64,000 nucleotides of DNA from Sphingobacteriales bacterium (lineage in GTDB: Bacteria; Bacteroidota; Bacteroidia; Chitinophagales; UBA2359). The position numbers and the translations under genes were made by a program. Below the pieces are notes generated by a model, which saw only the letters and a program-made list of their open reading frames with translations, was not told the origin of the DNA and ran no database searches. Below, one piece after another: positions 59,511 through 64,000 of this stretch; positions within the stretch are counted from its first letter, which is position 1; every line of letters starts with the position of its first letter. The stretch covers positions 44,733 to 108,732 of the forward strand of contig JADKCK010000021.1 in NCBI GenBank assembly GCA_016718845.1, in the 5' to 3' direction.

Positions 59511-60791
59511 TTAGTGGTATTTTTTGAAAATGATACAGCTATTTACATCGCCAAAACCAAAACTTGCTTTGGCAAGAATTTGCATATTGGGCAGCGATGT
59601 TTGGGTGCGGGGTATGCAGTTGTTGTGTATTAGGTTGGCAATGTCGGGGTGTACGGGGTCGGCGTTGAGCGAGGCGTGCATAAAGTTGTTTTGGAGTTGT
59701 AGTATGGCGGCTACACTTTCTATGGCTCCGGCGGCGCCAAGGCAATGCCCTACCAACGATTTAGTGGAGTTTATGGTCGGGAAGTCGCTACCTTTTCGGT
59801 TTAGGGCAATTGCCCAGTTGGCTACTTCTACGGGGTCTGCCATTGTTGAACTAAGGTGTCCGCTAATGGCATCAATTTGGTGGGCTTGTATGTTGGCATC
59901 TGCCATGGCTGCTTTTATGCAAAGTTGCACGGCTGTTGAGTTGGGTGCCGTCATGGAGCCGCCCATACGTTGTCCGCCGCAGTTTACGGCGCCACCAATA
60001 ATTTCGGCATAGATTTTTGCTCCGCGTTGTAGGGCTGTTTCCAGTTCTTCGACAACAATCATGCCTGCCCCTGAGCCGGGTACAAAGCCATTTGCTTGGG
60101 CACTTAGTGGTTTTGAGCCTGCTTCGGGTTGGTCGTTAGAGGCTCCATTCATTACGCGCATCGAGTCGAAACCGCCCCATATATAAGGGGTGTAGGCTTC
60201 GGAGCCGCCTGCCAACATGCGGTTTGCCAAGCCACTACGCACGCGGTTGTAGGCGGTAATTAGGGCTTCGGTGCCGGTGCTACAGGCGCTTGATATGGTG
60301 CTTACTTGGTTGCCCAATCCTAAAATACCCGATACATAGGCACTGTTTCCGCTTACCATAATTTGCTCAATCATGGTGCTGCCTAGTCGTTTTATTTTGC
60401 CGGCATCTACTAAGGGTACATTTTTTTGCCCAATAACATCAAGTGCAGCCAAACCTGTACCGAGTATCAAGCCAGTGTCCCACATAGGTTCGGGGCTGTC
60501 TATGTCGGGTATTTCAAAGCCTGCATCTTGCCACGCCTCGATAGCCGATAGGCAGGCATAACGCACCACTAAGCTTAGGTTGTTCATGTTGTAGCTTTGC
60601 AGATAGGGTTGCAAGGCATCGTTGTCGATGGTAGGCACGCCACCTATTTGGCAAGCAAAATTTAGGTCTTTTAGCTCTTGTATAAATTTAATGCCCGATT
60701 GTGCATTTTCGAGGGCGGTTTTAAAATTGCCGATGCCTGTGGCATTTGGAGCAACAACGCCCATACCGGTTATAACTACTCTACGGTTCAT
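59511..60791 (-). CDS. Beta-ketoacyl-ACP synthase (FabF-like), copy 2
   Basis: A 426-aa paralogue of copy 1 with colinear sequence (MNRRVVITGMGVVAPNATGI). The catalytic set is Cys170 (SSACSTG), His312 (SGHLSSTMADP), Lys344 and His349 (STKSLVGHCLGAAGAIE). Both copies have an active Cys, so neither looks like a chain-length-factor (Cys to Gln) subunit. The two share the GHL variant and the FGFGDxNSC end, so they arose by tandem duplication and may form a heterodimer or use different chain lengths. It lies 48 bp downstream of the dehydratase gene and is probably in its operon. Confidence 0.88.
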   Translation of the reverse strand: MNRRVVITGMGVVAPNATGIGNFKTALENAQSGIKFIQELKDLNFACQIGGVPTIDNDALQPYLQSYNMNNLSLVVRYACLSAIEAWQDAGFEIPDIDSPEPMWDTGLILGTGLAALDVIGQKNVPLVDAGKIKRLGSTMIEQIMVSGNSAYVSGILGLGNQVSTISSACSTGTEALITAYNRVRSGLANRMLAGGSEAYTPYIWGGFDSMRVMNGASNDQPEAGSKPLSAQANGFVPGSGAGMIVVEELETALQRGAKIYAEIIGGAVNCGGQRMGGSMTAPNSTAVQLCIKAAMADANIQAHQIDAISGHLSSTMADPVEVANWAIALNRKGSDFPTINSTKSLVGHCLGAAGAIESVAAILQLQNNFMHASLNADPVHPDIANLIHNNCIPRTQTSLPNMQILAKASFGFGDVNSCIIFKKYH

Positions 60792-60839
60792 GTTTTTTAT
60801 AATTTATAAGTGATGTGCAGCAAAGAGTAAATTTTGCGT

Positions 60840-61274
60840 TTATTTTTCTACAAATTTGCAGCTAATGGTGGCAATACAAAGTGTTTCGCCTTGTTCGTTG
60901 GTCATTTCTACGTCGGTTTTTAGGGTGTTGCGTCTAAAATATTTTTTGGTACTGTGCACCATTACTTTTGTATTTGGCAATACGGCTCCATAAAATTCGG
61001 CATTTTCGATGTGGCTAAACAATGGTTGGTGGGTGTGCATGGCATCGCCCAATAAATAAAAGCCCAGTGCTACGCCGCCTATTTGTGCCATTGTTTCGAG
61101 TAAAATTACGCCCGGTGTAACGGGTTTGCCTACAAAATGCCCTGCGTAAAAAAACTCGTCGGGGCGGTAGGTGTAATGCCCAACGGCTTGGTTTGGGCTT
61201 AGACTAACCAACTCGTCGACAAACAAAAAGGGTTTGCTGTAGGGCAGGGCTGCTAAAATTTGTTGTGGTGTCAA
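60840..61274 (-). CDS. Hot-dog 3-hydroxyacyl-ACP dehydratase (FabZ/FabA-like)
   Basis: A 144-aa hot-dog protein. LPYSKPFLFVDELVSL, then FFYAGHFVGKPVTPGVILLE with the catalytic His, and ETMAQIGGVALGFYLLG follow FabZ; IENAEFYGAVLPNTKVMV completes the fold. It dehydrates 3-hydroxyacyl-ACP intermediates. It opens the minus-strand cluster of dehydratase, ketosynthase 2, ketosynthase 1 and ACP. No ketoreductase or acyltransferase is present, so the housekeeping FabG and FabD would have to be borrowed. Confidence 0.85.
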   Translation of the reverse strand: MTPQQILAALPYSKPFLFVDELVSLSPNQAVGHYTYRPDEFFYAGHFVGKPVTPGVILLETMAQIGGVALGFYLLGDAMHTHQPLFSHIENAEFYGAVLPNTKVMVHSTKKYFRRNTLKTDVEMTNEQGETLCIATISCKFVEK

Positions 61275-61375
61275 GATAAAATGCTTTTTGGGGGTAAAGG
61301 TACATTATTTTAGGCGAAATAAAAAATCGGCTGCCTGTTGTTGATTGTCCGCTTTGATTTTTGTTTTGTTGTTTA

Positions 61376-61451
61376 CTGATGCTACGCAGGGGTATTACCT
61401 AATTAAGTAGCAAGGGGCTTGCGAGGTAATTTGTTATTAGTTGGCTACTAC
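61376..61451 (+). repeat. Left-end fragment of the ~390-bp interspersed repeat
   Basis: CTGATGCTACGCAGGGGTAT, then TACCTAATTAAGTAGCAAGG, matches the first ~75 bp of the copy at 10187. The rest of the element is missing. The remaining part of 61275-61844 is AT-rich with no gene. Confidence 0.75.
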
Positions 61452-61758
61452 AAAACTAGGTGTGAAAATGCAAAATATCCAAATCACAACAAAAGTATAA
61501 GAGCCATATTTTTTAACAATCTCCCTAAACTTATAATAAGATAAATTTACATACTATATTATTTCACGATGCAAAGGTACACATTTTGCGATACATAACC
61601 GCATTTTATAACTACCTAAATTTAGCGTTTTTATATTATTTATTTTATATTTAAAGTATAAAATTTTATATTTAGCATTTTTTTCAAAAAAATCAATGCT
61701 ATTAAAAAATATAACTTAGTGTATCAAAAAAAATCATTCAAAAATCATCTTTACTTAT

Positions 61759-61766
61759 TACCTTTG
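61759..61766 (+). promoter_or_regulatory. Bacteroidota -7 element for the monooxygenase-like gene
   Basis: TACCTTTG (TAnnTTTG) lies 79 bp before the ATG at 61845 in very AT-rich DNA. Confidence 0.5.
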
Positions 61767-61844
61767 CAGCAGTTTTCAAAAATTCCTGAAAATTCTGAAA
61801 ATAAAAAAAATCCATAAAATTACATCACCCAATCAATCATCCTT

Positions 61845-63518
61845 ATGTTGTTATTTCGACTTTTTTCTTGCCTTTTTTTGTTCTGTTTATTAAGTAACAA
61901 TGCTGTTATGGGGCAAAGTGTTACTTATGGCGAACATATTGCACCCATTTTACTAAACAAATGTGGCAATTGTCATCGCGAGGGTAATATTGGCTCGTTT
62001 TCGTTGCTTACCTACGAAGATGCGTTTAATTACCGCGAGGGCATTTACCAAAATGTATTAGCCCGAAGTATGCCACCCTGGAAACCCGATTATACCTACA
62101 GCCATTTTGTGGGAGAAAACGGTAGAATTTTGTGCGATGAAGAGATACAACTCATCAAAACATGGGTTGAAGACGAATGCCCGATGGGCGATTTGTCGTT
62201 AGTGCCACCCGTACCCGATTACGACAACCTACTCGATTTAGGTACGCCCGATGCTACTTTTCAGATGAACCCTTATACCATTGAGGCTGACGGCGATTTG
62301 TATAGATGTATGGTAATACCAAACACCTTGCCCGAAGAAGAATATATTACGGCTGCCGAGTTTTTCCCTGCCAACAAATCTATGGTACACCACATTGTGT
62401 TGTATTACGACACCCTAGCAACCGCCCTACAACTCGACGAAAACGACCCAGGCGATGGCTACACTTGCTTTGGTAGTGCAACAAGTATTACTGCCAATAT
62501 GTTTGCGCAATGGGGACCCGGCGGTCGACCAACCATTATGCCCGAAGGCATGGGGCTTAGGTTAAAACCCAATGGCTATTTTATTATGCAAATGCACTAC
62601 TCGGGCATAACCAACGAAAAAGATAGTACTTTATTTGAACTACACTTTGCCGACCCCGAAGCCGTCCTCCGACCAGTATCGGCACACCCATTTATCAACC
62701 ATGTATTGTCTATCGACAATCCGCCGTTTTTAATTCCGGCTAATACAGCAAAAACTATCACCGCCACTTGGCAAATTTGCGATAGTATTTCTATTGTTTC
62801 GGTGGCTCCACACATGCACTTATTGGGGCAGCACATGTCGGTGTATGCCTTAGTGCCAGCCCCCGAAGATGCCCTACCTTGCCACAATACCGTTATCCCA
62901 AATTTTGTAAATTTGCCTGGCTACCACGCCACCATACCCAATACCCTTAATATTGTAGATACCATACCTATTGTACGAGTAAACGATTGGGATTTTCATT
63001 GGCAGGGAGCCTATACGCCTAAAAAACCAATTATAATTCCTAAAAATAGTTTTATACGTGCCGAAGGTTATTTTGATAACAACACAAGTACCAATGTAGT
63101 TGGTGGCGAAAATACCACCGACGAGATGTTGGCTACCTTGTTCTTTTATACTCCCTATAAACCAGGCGACGAAGATGCACTCTACGACAATCTGCCGCCA
63201 ATGCAGCCCGATAATTGCGCTGCTGTGGGGCTAAACAATCCGCAAAACGAACCACAAACGTACTTAAACATATCGCCTAACCCCATAGAAGAAACAGCTA
63301 CACTTAGTTATTACTTGGCTGCCCCCGAAACTATAAAAATGAATTTTTATAACCTAAGCGGGCAATTGGTAAAAACCTATACACCAGCTAATGCACAAAT
63401 GCAAAAAGGATACCACCAGTTTTCGTTAGATGCTAGTGCTTTTAAAAGTGGCGAATATATTTGTACCATTGTGGGTGCAAAAGAAATTATTGGACGAAAA
63501 ATATTTTTTGTAAAATAA
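61845..63518 (+). CDS. Secreted copper type II monooxygenase-like protein with haem motif and T9SS tail
   Basis: A 557-aa protein with a signal peptide (MLLFRLFSCLFLFCLLSNNA, cleavage near VMG-Q). A c-type haem motif CGNCH (Cys40, Cys43, His44) lies in an N-terminal cytochrome-like part. The core resembles the PHM/DBM (copper type II, ascorbate-dependent monooxygenase) fold: KSMVHHIVLYYD supplies a His pair, FIMQMHYSG and APHMHLLGQHM supply further His/Met ligands. The C-terminal 80 residues are a T9SS type A sorting domain (YLNISPNPIEETATLSYY ... GEYICTIVGAKEI). It should act outside the cell on an unknown hydroxylatable substrate. A related partial gene converges on it from the right. Confidence 0.75.
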   Translation: MLLFRLFSCLFLFCLLSNNAVMGQSVTYGEHIAPILLNKCGNCHREGNIGSFSLLTYEDAFNYREGIYQNVLARSMPPWKPDYTYSHFVGENGRILCDEEIQLIKTWVEDECPMGDLSLVPPVPDYDNLLDLGTPDATFQMNPYTIEADGDLYRCMVIPNTLPEEEYITAAEFFPANKSMVHHIVLYYDTLATALQLDENDPGDGYTCFGSATSITANMFAQWGPGGRPTIMPEGMGLRLKPNGYFIMQMHYSGITNEKDSTLFELHFADPEAVLRPVSAHPFINHVLSIDNPPFLIPANTAKTITATWQICDSISIVSVAPHMHLLGQHMSVYALVPAPEDALPCHNTVIPNFVNLPGYHATIPNTLNIVDTIPIVRVNDWDFHWQGAYTPKKPIIIPKNSFIRAEGYFDNNTSTNVVGGENTTDEMLATLFFYTPYKPGDEDALYDNLPPMQPDNCAAVGLNNPQNEPQTYLNISPNPIEETATLSYYLAAPETIKMNFYNLSGQLVKTYTPANAQMQKGYHQFSLDASAFKSGEYICTIVGAKEIIGRKIFFVK

Positions 63519-63540
63519 AGCCCAAATCAACCCAAAATAA

Positions 63541-63584
63541 AAAAAAGCGTATGGAAACAGCAAAACTGTACCATACGCTTTTTT
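63541..63584. terminator. Bidirectional terminator between convergent genes
   Basis: AAAAAAGCGTATGG pairs with CCATACGCTTTTTT across a 16-nt loop that itself contains ACAG/CTGT. Confidence 0.85.
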
Positions 63585-63614
63585 GTATACTTTGCGTTAT
63601 TTATCTCAACAAAA

Positions 63615-64000
63615 TTAGTCTACTTTTACAATACGTTGGGTTTCAACGCCTTTGTCGGTTTGTACACTTAGCAAATAAATGCCCGCAGCTAAATTATTAG
63701 CATTAAACTGTGTGCTAATACTGCCTTTGGCTTGTGTGCCGTTGAGCAACTGAGCTACTGTTTCGCCCAAAATATTACATACCTTAATACTTACATTGCC
63801 TTGTTTAGGGTTGTTGTATATAATATTAAATATATTATTAGATGGATTGGGCGATACCGTCAAACCATTTAACGTACCAACAGGTACAACTGCTTCTAGG
63901 TCGGTAGCTATTGTTAGGCAAGGCACCTCCGAGGGGTCAAGGTCAATATAAGTGTAATAGGTAACAAACATTTCTTCGGCGGTGGTTAAACCAAACCCAC
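63615..64000 (-). CDS. C-terminal part of a T9SS type A protein (monooxygenase-like), 5' end beyond window
   Basis: The minus frame is open to the right edge (GFGLTTAEEMFVTYYTYIDL at the edge). The phrase TTAEEMFVTYYTYID parallels TTDEMLATLFFYTPY of the neighbouring monooxygenase-like protein, so this is probably the end of a related enzyme. The last ~75 residues are a T9SS type A sorting domain (GLTVSPNPSNNIFNIIYNNP ... LAAGIYLLSVQTDKGVETQR). The internal ATG at 63971 is not the real start. Confidence 0.75.
   Translation of the reverse strand, partial: GFGLTTAEEMFVTYYTYIDLDPSEVPCLTIATDLEAVVPVGTLNGLTVSPNPSNNIFNIIYNNPKQGNVSIKVCNILGETVAQLLNGTQAKGSISTQFNANNLAAGIYLLSVQTDKGVETQRIVKVD

Overview
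The window is chromosomal DNA of a member of the Bacteroidota, probably a gliding aerobe of the Saprospiria/Chitinophagia type. The evidence is a GldA-like gliding ABC ATPase, several secreted proteins with type IX secretion (T9SS) C-terminal sorting domains, PKD/Ig-like adhesin repeats, TAnnTTTG promoters (the Bacteroidota -7 element), DUF1573 and DUF4199 proteins, and Thermus/Rickettsia-type isocitrate dehydrogenase. No rRNA, tRNA, CRISPR array, integrase or transposase was recognised.

Layout. 1-12.4 kb: a partial giant secreted protein, a sulfotransferase-like gene broken by an amber codon, a TrpF-like barrel protein, gldA, a polysaccharide flippase, aspartate kinase, a TlpA-like thioredoxin, an EGF-like lipoprotein and a T9SS cargo protein. 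12.6-20.4 kb: a fused 2-oxoacid dehydrogenase E1, two tandem DUF1573 proteins, an aminotransferase, an McrC-like nuclease without a visible McrB, and lptB. 20.4-27.5 kb: a Fic protein cassette inside a 133-bp direct repeat, polyprenyl diphosphate synthase, an MsbA-like exporter, truA and a membrane protein. 28-33 kb: a restriction endonuclease remnant with its DNA methyltransferase, two non-orthologous isocitrate dehydrogenases in tandem, and an NDK-like protein.

33-41.1 kb is an AT-rich accessory island on the minus strand. It holds a tight operon (AlkB-like dioxygenase, DUF1848 radical-SAM-like protein, small SF1 helicase, 592-aa coiled-coil protein with a SAP-like tail, and a frameshifted methyltransferase-domain protein), then an MvaI/BcnI-like restriction-modification pair between two 116-bp direct repeats. 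The operon matches no defence system I know and is the best candidate here for something undescribed.

41.2-64 kb returns to backbone: PssA, a GT2 glycosyltransferase, DUF4199, a fluoride channel, a PagL-like deacylase, a ~2,080-aa PKD/Fn3 T9SS type B protein split by two frameshifts, SuhB, HtpG, Hsp20, a noncoding tandem repeat array, a small type II fatty-acid/polyketide cluster (dehydratase, two ketosynthases, ACP), and two convergent copper-monooxygenase-like secreted proteins.

Three structural themes run through the window. (1) Two accessory cassettes (Fic and the R-M pair) each sit between long direct repeats of host intergenic DNA that carry a promoter, so the inserted genes appear to have captured a promoter while the downstream host gene kept one. 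(2) Degenerate 7-bp-period repeat tracts lie just upstream of start codons at several loci; in one case the tract is translated as part of a signal peptide. (3) A ~390-bp structured interspersed repeat occurs in full twice and in fragments at least three more times.
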